Shown piece after piece: positions 11,446 through 23,199 of a DNA stretch of 47,706 bases (positions are counted from its first letter, which is position 1; each line of letters opens with the position of its first letter). Source of the stretch: Gnetum montanum (Eukaryota > Streptophyta > Gnetopsida > Gnetales > Gnetaceae); the NCBI GenBank assembly GCA_015680685.1, contig MNCI01017558.1:248016-295721 (forward strand), given 5' to 3'. The translations under genes and the position numbers were made by a program. Below the pieces are notes generated by a model. The model had not been told where the DNA came from, did no database searches, and was given only the letters and a program-made list of their open reading frames with translations.

Positions 11446-13778
11446 GTTATCTATTCTTTGCCCATTGTGTAAACTCTTGTGCATAAGTCTTTTCCCAAGC
11501 CCCAGGGTCTACTTCATCTTATAAATAGAAGGGATGTTTGCTCTTATTTTCACTTTTCGCCAAGGAAGGGGAGACTATGTAGTTGGAGGGGTGAAGAGTT
11601 AATGATAGGAGAGGAAGAGTGGTTGTTCTTTGCTTGTTCTTAGCCATCTCTTGGGTTGTGTTGAATGTTCTTGTGGGCTCTTGGAGGGGATTTTGGTAGC
11701 ACCTTGGACCTATAATTTGAAGCTGATTTCTTAAGGCCATTGGTTGGACAAAAATCCAAATTTGAGGTGTCTTTTCCCTTCCCAAATTGGTCAAGTTCAA
11801 CTTTAAAGGTGTGTATTTTAAACCCTTAGTGTACAATTTTTTTAGTAGGTGTTTGAAGTTGTATTGTCTTGGACAAGTGAGGATTATTTCATGAGAGCAT
11901 GTGTAATTTCTTGTGAGTTGTGAGTCATGCATGGAGTCTTTCATGTGTCTTGGATTTGATCTTGGTATACATGTTTGGGGCTTATGGGTTAGAATTTTTT
12001 TGTGTCATGTGCACTTGGTTTCATGTTCTTATGATCATTTTTATAAAAGAAATGTTCCCCATCATTCTATCCAAGGCTAGTGATCTCTTGTGTGGGCTAC
12101 AATGGCTTAGTTCTTGGAGGTGCTTGATGATGTTAGCCCCCACAATTTTATCCAATCCTCATGTTCTTCTTGTGTGGACTACAAGATGCTGCAGGGTTAG
12201 AAAGACTTGGTGTAGCACAATTGGATGGCCAAAGGGTCCATTAAGTACTCATTTTAAAATTTTAAAAAATATATTCATATTAAGGATTTTTGGTGTCTTT
12301 TGTTAAGTACACATGTTTTGTTTTGTTGGTCATTTTTGGGTTAGTTTTGTGGGGTTTTAATGAGAGTTGTCATGTTCCGATTTGTTGTTCAATGGTCCTT
12401 TGTTCCAGCCTACATTTCTTTCAATGTGAAAACATGAGAGACTAGAAAATTTATTAATGAAAATGTCAAAGTTTGGAACCATGTTAATTCATCATGGTGT
12501 TCAAACTTAGTACATGTCAAATTTTATTGCTTTCTTATTTCCATTTAGCATAAGAGCACATGGAATTTTTTTACTTGTTTGCTTTCAAAAGTTAGATATT
12601 CATAGTAGAGAGACTGTTACCCTTTCTTATTTAGTTGTTGTTTATTGTACATTATTTTCTGATTTCATAGTGAATGGTAATAATGATATAATGATAATGA
12701 TAATAGCCACATATAGAATTTGCCCTTTGTTTATTTTTTTTTTTTGGGAAAATGATATTAGGGACTTTCCATTCACTCTTTTAGCCTAAGAATAAAGAGA
12801 ATAGTGATTGTTATTACTATTATTTTATTTTTAAATGGTTGATAATTTACTATTTAAGATTCATCTCCCAATTACAGATATTGCATGCTTGAAAAATGCC
12901 ATGGTTTGCAGTTTGAGGTTGGTGGTGATTCATGATTCATTGTTTGTATTTTATGTGTTACTGTCATGCACAAAAAGAAGAGTAAAGGGAGCTGAAATCT
13001 TGGCAATACTATGCCTAGTCCCAATCCTCATAATGGCTTAGTTAGAGATGGTAGCTAGAGCTATCATGTATACTACAAGATACACAATGATGTAAAGGTG
13101 TATGAGGAAATGCACAAGAATGATGATATGGAAATGAATAGTGAGAGGGATATTAATGAATTTCCTAAAAAGATGCACAAACTGTGGGAGCAGTTGTTGC
13201 AAGTAAAGAATGTAATCATGCATAGTCTACCCGCAATAGAGAAGGCTCGAACAATCTAAAAGCTAGTCAATTCGATGGAAGTTTCTTTGTTAGCGGAGTT
13301 GAACTCCAACATCAAACATAAGCTTGCATTTACCTAAAACTTTGTGCTAAGGAATTAGGTGAAGCACCTCAATGATGTTACTGATGATCTTTAGCTTGCT
13401 ATCCAAGAGTTGAGATCATTGGAAAAAACCCAACAAAATGAGATTAAGAGTTTTGAAAAATCAATTGACAAATGAGATTAGGGATGTGAAAGATTAGCTA
13501 GCCATGCAAGCAAGAGCACTAGCATTAGAATTGAGCTAATTAGTTTCCAAGCTTTGAGAAAAAGAGCCAAAAATTTATGAAGATGATAGAGATGATGTTG
13601 TTATTTATGCTTTCTTCTTTGAGGTAGAAGAGTTCCTAGAGATGTATGAATGTAGCATAGAGAAATAAGCTTGCATCATTGCCTAATTTTTTGGTGGGTT
13701 TACAAAATCATAATAACTTAACATTCTTCAAGAGAAAAAGATAGAGATAGGTAGATCCACTAGAACCTAGTAATTAAA
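11446..13778 (+). other. Older repeat interrupted by element A; TATA box, no intact gene
   Basis: The sequence continues that left of 3628 (3100-3627 plus 11446 onward were once joined). A clear TATA box, CTTATAAATAG, is at 11518-11528, 70-80 bp from the insertion point, so A may have landed in a promoter or an older LTR. Small open frames (11920-12306, 12514-12789, 12835-13041) show no recognisable domain. From about 13040 to 13600 the plus strand reads as a broken Glu/Lys/Met-rich frame that may be the N-terminal part of the Gag described next. Confidence 0.35.
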
Positions 13779-14062
13779 GAAGCTTTGATTGAGAACTTCT
13801 ATCCAGGCACTTCCATTGACAAAGCTTGGGCAAAGCTAAAAGGTATCCAACACATAGGAGAGTTGGAGGAATATATTTAGAAGTATTAAAATATCATCAT
13901 ACAAATCCTAAATATGAATGAGGAAAAAAAATACATATTATTTTCAATAGCCTAAACCCTTAGGTTTAGTGTGAACTCAAAACTCAAAAAATCTTTGGAT
14001 ATAGGGAGGGCATCTAGGTTGTTTGTAGTTTGACAATTACAAGATGGAAAAGAAAGATAAGG
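13779..14062 (+). pseudogene. Decayed Ty3/gypsy Gag fragment (element F)
   Basis: The frame starting at 13779 reads EALIENFYPGTSIDKAWAKL, then GELEEYI, a stop, LNMNEEKKYILFS, and KLKKSLDIGRAS. This order (AW-x-x-L, short linker, EEY, hydrophobic segment, EL/DL-x-x-A) is that of the retrotransposon Gag capsid domain. Several TAG/TAA codons interrupt it. The strand is opposite to B1, whose LTR cuts it off at 14184. Confidence 0.5.
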
Positions 14063-14183
14063 ATGCACTAGAGTAGTTGCTTGAGAGAATAAAAAATCTT
14101 AGAGAGGAGATGGATGTACTAATTTTTGTGGTTCAAAGGCTCATATATTTCCCTAGCTCTAGGTAAACAAACCTTTTCTCTAG

Positions 14184-15043
14184 TGATGAGTGGTAGGATA
14201 TTCCAACACTCAACCATACAAGTTACAAGTGTTTAGGCATGACTAGATCATAATCTGTGGATGGATAATGTAAGTATACTAGTGAGTTGATAGTAAGTTT
14301 GTGATGGTTATCTTCCCACTTAGAGTTAACAAGGTGCAAAACATATGGTTTAACTCTTAGGAAGGTATATGATAAACTGATATTGTTTTGCTTTGAGTAT
14401 GCTAATTATAAACACGATGAAAATGATTATGAATTCTAGTTCTAAGCATAATGAAAATGTAAAGCTATTATATCCTATGGCAATAAGTATCTGTTTCTGG
14501 TTTTTCATACATGTCCTAGGTTGATGTAACTATTGCTAAGATTACTAAGCAACCTTACTATTTACCTAATCAAGCAAAGTCACTACTAGGTTATTAAAAA
14601 ATTACACTTACGCTCGAAACCATTCATACTTATTCCGCATTACTAACAAGCATTAGAATAGTAAATGACTTAAGAAATGTAAATGATTTAGTAAAAGTAA
14701 ACATTATGGAAAAGTAAATCTATTCTAAGTGATATGCTGTAATGATGAAGCACAATCTTCATCTTTATTACCATTCATGAATTTTTTCTAGGAACAATCC
14801 ACTCAAATAAAGATTCTGTACAATTGTAATTCACCACACTACCTGCAATCATACTAACTTTAACTTTGAGAAAACAAATTGTAAGAATTTCACTAAGTGT
14901 TCGCTAAAACTTATTTTCAATGCGATGGTAGGCTCGTATTTATAGGCATGACCATGGCCCACTACATCGTATCTATAATGATGTATGTTAGGCTATGATA
15001 TTGCATCTATGATGTCATAGTCCTTTATAATAATGTTTCATCA
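14184..15043 (-). repeat. 3' LTR of element B1
   Basis: The left end is TGATGAGTGG and the right end TTTCATCA (on the minus strand it starts TGATGAAAC and ends CCACTCATCA). The minus strand carries GCCTATAAATACGAG near 14945. About 85% similar by eye to 19765-20586. On the right it is followed by TACCCCCATGAC, a minus-strand polypurine tract, so this is a 3' LTR. The bases to its left (TCTAG) would be half of a target duplication; the other half is not seen. Confidence 0.8.
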
Positions 15044-15052
15044 TACCCCCAT
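15044..15052 (-). other. Polypurine tract of element B1
   Basis: On the minus strand ATGGGGGTA immediately precedes the LTR start TGATGAAAC. It is preceded by sequence shared with element A (CCATAATTTTGTAAGGAACT versus CCAATATTTTGTAAGGAACT). Confidence 0.7.
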
Positions 15053-15278
15053 GACTAAATAAAAACTTGTCCTTAAGTTCAAACCAAAGGAGGATAGAGT
15101 TCCTTACAAAATTATGGGGTTACATGGACTAGACATAATGATACATATTCACATGACTAACTCTAATATGAATGTTGCATCTTTTTTTAATTGGTGTTAC
15201 AAAATTATCATGCAACACATGATTAACTCACATGATAAAAAACAAAACAAAACAAAATAAATCTTAATGTAGATCTCT

Positions 15279-16726
15279 TCATGTTCTAGGTCATGGTGGC
15301 TTCTCCATTGGCCTTTTCCCTAAATCATATGGCTTCTAGAATTGATATTTGTTCAACAACACTCTAAGATTTTTTGCCTCTATTCTGGGATCATGCATCA
15401 TGCATGCGAATTAAGCAATGTTTGTAGGGGTTGGTACTTCCTTGGAACATGGCAGCCATCAGAACATTTTGTTGGTCTTAACATACCATGCTGTAAACTA
15501 CATTCTTTCTACTTCAAAAGCTCTGGCCATCTTCTATAGCTCTTAATAATCTGTCATTCTTCTGGCTAGGTTTACTGTTACATCTTTCTGACCTTGGTAA
15601 TTAAACTTAACTACTTCTAATTCATAGTTTACCATGTGGAGCTTTTGTTATGCATCTTTTATATCTACAAACTTCTTTTCATACGTAGAATACATCTTAG
15701 CTACTCTTTTTGTAGCTGGAGTTAATCCACTAGGTCCTACTTGTTCGATGCTTGAAACTGGAATGTTTGCCGCTATTGTTGATCCTATTGCAGTCTTAGT
15801 GCTTATTGATTTCTATACTTGATCTTTCTTGGGTGACACTAGCTTGAAACTTTTAGCATATGATGTTTTTTGGGCATTGCAAAGAACATCATTGAAATAA
15901 TTCAAAATTCTAGCTAGCCAACACAATTTTTTAATAAGCCAAGAGAATGATAAAGTAGTTTAAACCTTTTTTGTATTTCTAGAAATAGTATATGAGTAAT
16001 ATTAGCTTAGAATTTTCCCATCAAAATAGAGCTTTTTCTGGCAGCATAGGTGGAAATTTAATTAATCCTCTTTGTTGGGAAGGTGTGGTGTATTTCAATC
16101 TTGAAGTGGATCTTTTCAGCAGTAGATAATCCACTATATTCTTTCTCTATGGTTTCATATGCCATCTACAACCATAATTTTCATGCATCTATGTCAAACC
16201 TTGTAGATATTTGAGCAATATTGGCCTTGGCATTCGATAAATTTAGTGCTCTTGTGATTGCTTCAACTGAATAGGGTATAGTTACATCCTCGATCTTTAT
16301 AGTTGTATCATCTTGTTTATTTTTCTAGAATTTATGAATTTCTTCCAAATATCATTGACCATTGTTTGAGATGGGTGGCCATAGGGGAGAGGCTTGTAGT
16401 TGTTCACGGAACTCCAGAGGTGAAAACTCCCTAAAGGATCCAAAATGGAGTTTTATTATTATAGTGGACATGATGGACTTCTCCTGGATAGCCTAAAGAC
16501 ACTCATTAGAGAGTGTTAGGTGTTGTCCTTATTCTAGAGCTGGTAGCACATCAGCTTTTACCTATGTAGATTGTCTTGTTGTAGGTGTGGACTGATGGAT
16601 GCTATATGAATACACTTCTTACTCCGTAGGAGGAGTTTGTTCTATGCCTCATCCTCTAGCTCTTCCTCTAGGTCTCTTCTCCATTGGTTGTAATGGTCCT
16701 CTAGCTTCGGGTCTCTTTGGTGGCAT
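15279..16726 (-). pseudogene. ORF3 of element B1 (decayed, internally shortened)
   Basis: On the minus strand the frame starts MPPKRPEARGP at 16726-16724 immediately after TTATGATTATAG, and ends near TGA at 15281-15279 with DLGKRPMEKPP preceding. Just upstream is DPRIEAKN...LLNKYQF, matching NPRMEEEKL...LLNCYKF of element A. At about 1.45 kb it is roughly half the length of the A and D copies, so a central part has been lost. Stops interrupt it. Function is unknown, as for the other copies. Confidence 0.6.
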
Positions 16727-18990
16727 CTATAATCATAAGAAAATTTAAGTTTACCCAAAAATTCTAGAAAAAATTTCTAATAGTTCATTATCCTTAACCA
16801 ATTTTTGGGTATGATCAAAAGTATTTGATATAATTGATTTCATTCTTACTTTGGATTTCAAAGTTTGAAAAATTTATTAACTTAGACAAAACCCTTGTTT
16901 AGAGAAATCCTTATCAAATAATCGATTGAAAAAAATTTTGTTTTAATGATCGATCACTATTCCTGATTTATTATTTAAGATGTATTTGAATAGTCATTTG
17001 GAAAGAATCATTAAGTTTATTAGCTTATATTAGATTAAAATGTTATTATTTCTTATTGTTTTTACCCTTAATAGTTCTTCCATATGTTAGAGAATTTTAG
17101 CTTAATTTACAAAAACTACGTGCAATGCTCTTCCCCACGATTGAGATGGTCACTCAATGAGCAAACGGAACCAAGAATGGCTCAAAATAGACATGCAGTG
17201 AAGAAGATGTGAAGCTCTAAAGTTTGTTAGATAGAAGAATAGCATGAACTCTCCTTGTGTGAAATGATGGAATGAAAAATTTTCCTAATGGTCCACACAT
17301 ATATATAGATTTTTATAAGGATGATATCGTTGATGCAATATTGTAATCTTTGCGATATCATATTTATGATATCATCATTGAAAATTTAAAATTTTTTACG
17401 AAATCTCATGGAAAAAACTAATGGAATGGGTAGTTTAGAAGTTATAAAGATGATCCAAAGGATTCTTGTTCATAGATAAGGCTTAGAAGATGAGAATTTG
17501 TTGTATCAAATGTATGTGAAAGAAGGAGTTTGGGAAAGATAAGTCAATTAATATCGTAGGAGATGCTTTGATTAAAATTGTTGAACTTATGAGTGAATAT
17601 GAATATGTAGAAAAATAATCCTAATTGATTGAGTATTTAAGAGGTACAATATGAAGTAGAATTGGTCATCAAATATGAAACAAAAGAGTTATACAAGTGG
17701 ATCCTCCCCAAAGCAAGCTTTTGCCCTTAATGTCCTTGTATAATCACACCTACATGTGTCCGTGGGCACTTAAGGAGTTGAATGTAAATCATACTTGTCT
17801 TCTAAAATACACATGTTAGTATTACCCTAATAAGAAAATAACACTATATTATATAAAACCATTAAACTATAATTATATATAACAAGGAGGTGGAATGATA
17901 GTAGTAGGGATTATTGAAAAGTGGCCATGAGGTGTCTTACCATAAGCATAATGAATTCTATGCATATTGCATGGTTAAAATGATGATTAGCCTTTTTGTC
18001 CAGGATCCAAACCAAGTCCATACCACTTACCAGTGACATCGCATTGTATTATCCCAAAACTATCAACCATAAGATTATCACAACTGCAAGAAATATTATT
18101 ACTTGGTAATGAAGTACTAGAAAGAAATTTATTAGTTACATAGTTTATTTTAAAAGGAGACTTGGTCATTGGATAGAGGAGTGCCTTTAGGCATCGATAA
18201 CATGCCTTTCTAGTTCCACAATCAATGTGAATCCAAGAAACCTTGAAATTTCTAAGAAGTCATCCACCTTTAGGCATGGGTAACATATCTTTCCAGTGAC
18301 ATGTCAAGGTAGCACTTTAGAACATGCTTCCATTTTTTGTTAGAACTCAAGTAATTAATACAACTTAAACAACATAATAAGACTCATAATAATAGCTTTA
18401 GAGAATCCACAAATCCCTTTGATGTCATACCCTTTTCATTTCCACTTGGTTCTTCACTTTTCCATCCAGGCATAATGATCCTTGGTTTATTTTAGTTTCA
18501 GTATGGAAATAGTGTCATTATGTCCATGGTAAGAATCTCTTTATTATTTGAAATAAGTAGATGGATGATGTAGTCTTATTGTATATGTAATCAATCCTTT
18601 AATGATTTGCTAACATAGGTTGAAATTCTTATTGTTTCAACTACATCTTATTTATTCCTTTACACTTTATTAGAAATATTAAAAATATATATATACATGA
18701 AAAATGGTAAAACTATAGAAAGAATGAGAAATAGGTAAGAATAGAAAAATGTATAAATAATTTGAAAGATATTAAATAATGAAAAATTATAAGAAATTTG
18801 AAAATTATGAAAGAATAGAAAAGATATTAAAGAATGAAGAAACAACCAAAAAATTAGGAAAAATATGACAAAAATTATAAAACAAAAAATTTAAAATGCA
18901 CTTATCAATTTTTGATTCAAGATAGGATATCTCCCCCATGATTGAACTCATAGGTGAGGGTTTGGAAAATGGACCGTAAATCCCTAGGAT
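16727..18990 (-). other. Post-integrase spacer of element B1
   Basis: On the minus strand it begins near 18990 with CAATCATGGGGGAGATATCC, the counterpart of GTCGTAGGGGAGGTGGCC in D, and runs to the ORF3 start. The 16-base block GGGGAGGATCCACTTG occurs on the minus strand at 17709-17694, identical to element A. A GCATG...CCATGCC/CCTAAAGG landmark that is single in A and D is present twice (about 18190-18215 and 18270-18300). No intact protein is recognised. Confidence 0.55.
17294..17390 (-). promoter_or_regulatory. Internal TATA promoter upstream of ORF3 (element B1), with U3-like palindromes
   Basis: Several GATATC/GATATCG half-sites (17323-17380) and GATGCAATAT (17332-17341) lie upstream, on the minus strand, of a TTATAAAA box (17318-17311). 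GATGCAATAT also occurs, inverted, in the B1 LTR U3 (ATATTGCATC at 14998-15007). GATATCG is the core of the repeats in solo LTR C. The distance to the ORF3 ATG is about 590 bp. Function is inferred. Confidence 0.45.
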
Positions 18991-19764
18991 CATACACTCT
19001 ATGTTTCTTGCTTATCATCCTTAGTAATTTATGTTTTCATTTATTATCTCATGTGACATTGATGATAATCAAATTTTGATCATTTAAAGATACATATCTT
19101 GTTAAACTAGATGATATTCTTATTTTAGAGGGTTCAAATATGTTTTCTTGTTTATCCTTAATTTTAGGTTTTGAGTCTCCATGTTCAGTGCTTGTTGTTG
19201 GTGTATGGTCATTGTTTATGACATCCTTATGTAAGTACTCTATTTAGGTGATTTTCTTTAGGTAGGAGTTGATAAGTGGGCTGGATGTTTCCATGCATGT
19301 TTTTGACAATTTTATGTTCTCATTTCTTAACCACTGTTGTCTTTTGGTTTAGTGGCCATTATTTCTTTCTACATACACACTTGTTTTTCAAATTTATTAT
19401 GGGCTAGTATAAGGATTGTGTTAACATTCTAAACTTTTGGTCCACAATTGCATCCTTCTCCACTATAACTAATGCATGGAATTCTTTACGTTTGTATGGC
19501 TCCTTGCTCATCTTCCTTGGATATTACAAAGGAAAAGTCTCTTATTCCTAGCCTAGCATCAATTGTGCTAAACTATGCTCTTCCCATAATGATAACAAAG
19601 TCTCTGTTATCATTCTTCATATCAATTACAAGAAAATATGCTCGATAAGACCACCCATTGATAATGGTCATAAAATCTTTTATCTATCTAAAAGGAATGC
19701 TAACTGATTAGTCTACAAGCTATAGTCTTATGTTACACTTTTTTAATGGTAGTAGGTTCCATGT
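18991..19764 (-). pseudogene. Protease remnant and protease-RT linker of element B1
   Basis: On the minus strand from 19764: NLLPLKKCNIRL, then NGWSYRAYFLVIDMKND, DFVIIMGRA, stop, STIDARLG. These align with the element D protease (NLPPL, SGWSYPANFLVIKVENY, DFPIIMGRA, STVDARMG). It continues to about 19060 with YVSLNDQNLIIINV, the D linker just before RT (YAFLNNGKLVIINV). It then jumps directly to the post-integrase spacer, so RT, RNase H and integrase are deleted. The N-terminal protease, including the catalytic Asp, is cut off by the B2 LTR at 19765. Confidence 0.6.
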
Positions 19765-20586
19765 TGATGAGTGGTTAGGTATTTCAACACTCAACCATAG
19801 CAGTCACAAGTGTTCACGCGCAACCAGATCATAATCTGCAGATGGACAATGTAAGTATACTAACAAGTTGATGTTAAGTTCGTGATCATTATCTTTCCAT
19901 GTAGAGTTAACAATGTGCAAATCATATGGTTTAACTCTTAGTAAGGTATATGATAAATTGATGTTGAATGGCTCTTAATAATGCTAAGTGTAAACATGAT
20001 GGAAGTGATTATAAATTCTAAATCCAAGTATAATGGAAATGTAAATCTATTCTATCTTATGGCAATAAGCATTCGTTCATGGTTTTCCATACATGTTCTA
20101 GGCTGATGTAATTATTATTTGGATTACTAAGTAACTTTACTATTGAGCGAATTAAGCAAAGTCACTCATGGGTTACCAAAGAATTTACACTTTACACTTG
20201 AAACCATTCATTACTAATGAACATTGGAATAATAAATGACTTAATAAAAGTAAACATTATGGAAAAGTAAATCTATGCCAAGTGATATGCTATAATGATG
20301 AAAAATAATCTTGATCTTTATTTCTATTAAGGAATTGTGCCTAGGACCAATTCACTTGAATAAAGATTTTGTACAACTGTAATTCATCACACTGTAAGCA
20401 TTCACTCTAATTCTAACTCCAAGAAAACAAACTACAAGAATTTTGCAAAGTGTTGGGTAAAACTTGTTTCTAACGTGATGGTGGATTTGTATTTATAGGC
20501 ATGACCATGGTCTAGTACATTGTATCTATGATGACATATGCAAAGGTACTAAGATATCGTAGACTCATGCATAAATTATTTCATCA
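19765..20586 (-). repeat. 3' LTR of element B2, inserted in B1 protease
   Basis: It runs from TGATGAGTGGTTAGG to TTTCATCA; on the minus strand it carries GCCTATAAATACAAATCC. A minus-strand polypurine tract (TATCCCCCTAA on the plus strand, 20587 on) adjoins its right side, which makes it the 3' LTR of B2 and not the 5' LTR of B1. The left end abuts B1 protease coding sequence without a primer-binding site, as expected for a nested insertion. Confidence 0.75.
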
Positions 20587-20825
20587 TATCCCCCTAACTT
20601 ATTGAAAAATTTTCCTCGAGTTAAGAAAAAAAGGATAGAGTTCCTTAAAAACTTGTGGGGTTACATAGAATTTGATATTATGACAAATATATACATGACT
20701 AACTCTACTATGAATGTTGCATCATGGTTCAATTAGTATTACAAAATTATCATATCCATGCATGATTGACACATATGAAAAAAACAAGATAAAACAAAAT
20801 AAAACTAAGCTTGATGTAGTTGTCT

Positions 20826-22141
20826 TTAAGTTTCAAGTAGTGGTGGCTCCTCCATTGGCTTTTTCCCTTTGTCGTCTAGTTTTTAGAATTAATATTTATT
20901 CAATAAAGCTCTAAGCTTCTCTTCCTTTAATCTAGGATCATGTATCATCCATGTGAAATCGATGATGTTTGTTGGAGTCTGTACTATTCAAGGATATGGT
21001 AGTTGTGGAAACATCTTGTTAGCCTTGATGTACTATGTTGCAAATTGTATCCTTTCTTCTTTAAAAGCTCTGGCCACTTTCTTCAGCTTCTTATAATTTG
21101 TCATTCTTTTGGTTAGGTTTGCTACTACATCTTTTTGATCTTAGTATCTAGCCTTAATTGCTTGTAATTCAGAGTTCGCTATGTGAAGCTTCTATTGTGC
21201 ATCTTTCCTATCCATAAACTTCTTTTTATACATTGAGTATATGTAGCCACTTGCTGCTCCTATTTTATTCTTAGTCTACCTAGTGTTATCATGGCCAAGT
21301 TAGCATATATGAGATTTTCTAATCCCATATATTTTGTTAAGTCCTCAATCTGCAAGTCTTTATTCTTTATCTCAACTTGATGTATGTGGGAAAGACTATC
21401 CAATATGGGTTGCCAATCAAGTGTCTAGTTTGTGATTGATGAGTGGCGAAGTACCCCTACACTCAACCATACGAATATGAGCGTCTCACGTGCGATTCGG
21501 TCGAACTCCAAGGACTAAGTGCTTATGTGCCTTATGGAACACTTAAGGTTAATCAATCATTTTTTTCCCTAACTTACTTGTATTTTCACAATTGTATGGT
21601 TAAGTAAGTTTGAGGTATATGATTTTTATGTCTTTTATCTTTTATCGCCTATGCTAAGAGAGGAAAGGGTGAAGATACTAAGTAACTAACTTTCACTAAC
21701 TAAGCTTTAATCTTCCTAGCATCAGTATCCGTTCCCATTTTCCGTACACACCCTGAACCAGTGCAATGCTACTGGGATTACCAAACGCTATTCATTACTA
21801 GGTTACCAAGCGTAGCACACGTGCTCGAAGTGGTCGTACTGAATGCACTTAACTAGGAGTTGCGGGTTGAGAGAGATTAATTATCTAAGAAAGCATTTAA
21901 GCATTTAACATTAATTAAATCCTAATTAGCTTAGTCCANTTACGATATCGCGTATGCGATATCGCAGGGGTCGATACGATATCGTAGGGGTCGACGCGAT
22001 ATCACGTACGCGATATCGCGGCCCATGCGATATCGCGTCCCATCAGTGATGAAACTGATTTTAGCTTTGGCCATATGGATTTCCTTCTCATTAATCTATT
22101 TGTACATCCCCACTTAGTCTTTGAAGTATTCTTGTAGCCTT
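20826..22141 (-). pseudogene. ORF3 of element B2, C-terminal half, split by solo LTR C and cut by element D
   Basis: On the minus strand from 22141: LQEYFKD, stop, VGMYK, stop, INEKEIHMAKAKIS. Solo LTR C intervenes (21437-22045). It resumes with VEIKNKDLQIEDLTKYMGLE (about 21400-21325), then MFPQLPYP...DPRLKEEKLRALL and DKGKKPMEEPP, ending in TAA at 20828-20826. Each block has a counterpart in element A. It holds fewer stops than the A copy. Everything upstream is lost because element D starts at 22142. Confidence 0.65.
21437..22045 (-). mobile_element. Solo LTR C with target duplication GTGAT
   Basis: It starts TGATGAGTGGCGAAG and ends GTCCCATCA, and is flanked by GTGAT at 21432-21436 and 22046-22050. 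No internal region is present, so it is a product of LTR-LTR recombination. U3 (right end, minus orientation) holds six GATATC cores, mostly within GCGATATCGC-type palindromes, at 21942-22036. It is shorter than its relatives (609 versus 820-910 bp). An N at 21939 lies where the TATA region is expected, so sequence is probably missing there. Confidence 0.85.
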
Positions 22142-23049
22142 TGATGAGCGTTAAAGTGTTGCATTGATAGGGCCCTATTTATGTGGTGTTACCCCATTAA
22201 TGGGGTTGCATTGACATAGTGTTTGCTACATTGATGGGGGGCCATCGATGCAGCCCTAGAGCAAAAACTATAAATACGAGCTCCTAGCCATGTTTATGGG
22301 CATCTAATTCATAGCAGTAGCCCAAGCTCTTGTAGTTTTTACATTTGAAAGTTAGAATATTTTCCCTAAGTGCCCATAGCAGGAGTCATTGAGTGTAGCA
22401 ATCTTTATTCCAACATTGTTGTACCTAAGCATGATAGTATATATGGCAATAAAGACAAGCTTCTTGATAAACCTTGCAGCATTCTGGATAGTCTATATAT
22501 TTATTCATGCATTTAATGCTTTCAATTAAGTATTTAATTTTTTCCAGTAATTAAGCTAATTAAGCGAGATAAGCTAGATAGATTAAATACATATGTACGA
22601 TTACTTCGAGTGTAACACATGTTCGCTTGGTAATCCCAACAACATTATTGCTTGGTGTGCCCAATAGTGTAGCACTCGGTAACCTAGTAGTGGATACGTG
22701 GGATCGGGATGTGTACAAAAAGTGGGACCAAATGCTTATTTTAGGATTAGCTAGAGACCAGTTAGTTAGTGAGATCAGATTAGTTATTAAATTACTTTAT
22801 CTCTCTCTCTTCAAGTACCAAAGAGCATAAAACATAAATGACAAAAATCATATGCCTCAATTACACTTAACCATACCTTTGTACTTCACAAGTGTAATTG
22901 GGAAGACAACGAATGACTTTAGGGCAAGATTCACTTTCTAGAAGGCTAGTGCACTGGAAACTAGAGAGTCCATGAAATTTGATCGGATCATGCATGAACG
23001 CTTCGTGATTCATATGGTTGATTATAGGGGTACCTTCAACCGCTCATCA
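22142..23049 (+). repeat. 5' LTR of element D
   Basis: It starts TGATGAGCGTTAAAG and ends CCGCTCATCA. U3 holds CATTGATAGGGCCC (22162-22175) and a related CATTGATGGGGGGCCATCGATG stretch (about 22234), then a TATA box (CTATAAATACGAG, about 22269). The last ~60 bp resemble the ends of the A and C LTRs, while U3 does not. Confidence 0.85.
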
Positions 23050-23050
23050 T

Positions 23051-23068
23051 TGGCACTATTGCTGGGGA
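23051..23068 (+). other. Primer-binding site of element D (tRNA-Asp type)
   Basis: TGGCACTATTGCTGGGGA starts two bases after the LTR end. It matches 14 of 18 bases of the complement of a plant tRNA-Asp(GTC) 3' end. All four differences fall at CpG positions of that complement (CG to CA, CG to TA, CG to TG), as expected from methyl-cytosine decay. This primer is typical of Athila/Tat elements. Confidence 0.75.
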
Positions 23069-23199
23069 CTCTGTTTGTTGAAACGTGTGCTATCTAGGTT
23101 TAGTGGATATCATTAATATTGTTGGATGAACCCTAAGGTTAATATCATTCCTAAATAATGTAACTACAAAAGCACACTGATACTTTATTTGTTTGCAAA

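Noticed and set aside
19765-20586. Reading this LTR as the 5' LTR of element B1
   Set aside because: It has a polypurine tract on its right, and its left end abuts protease coding sequence with no primer-binding site, so it is the 3' LTR of a second element.
21942-22036. GCGATATCGC repeats as a CRISPR-like array
   Set aside because: Units are short palindromes with irregular short linkers inside a plant LTR; no spacers of uniform length.
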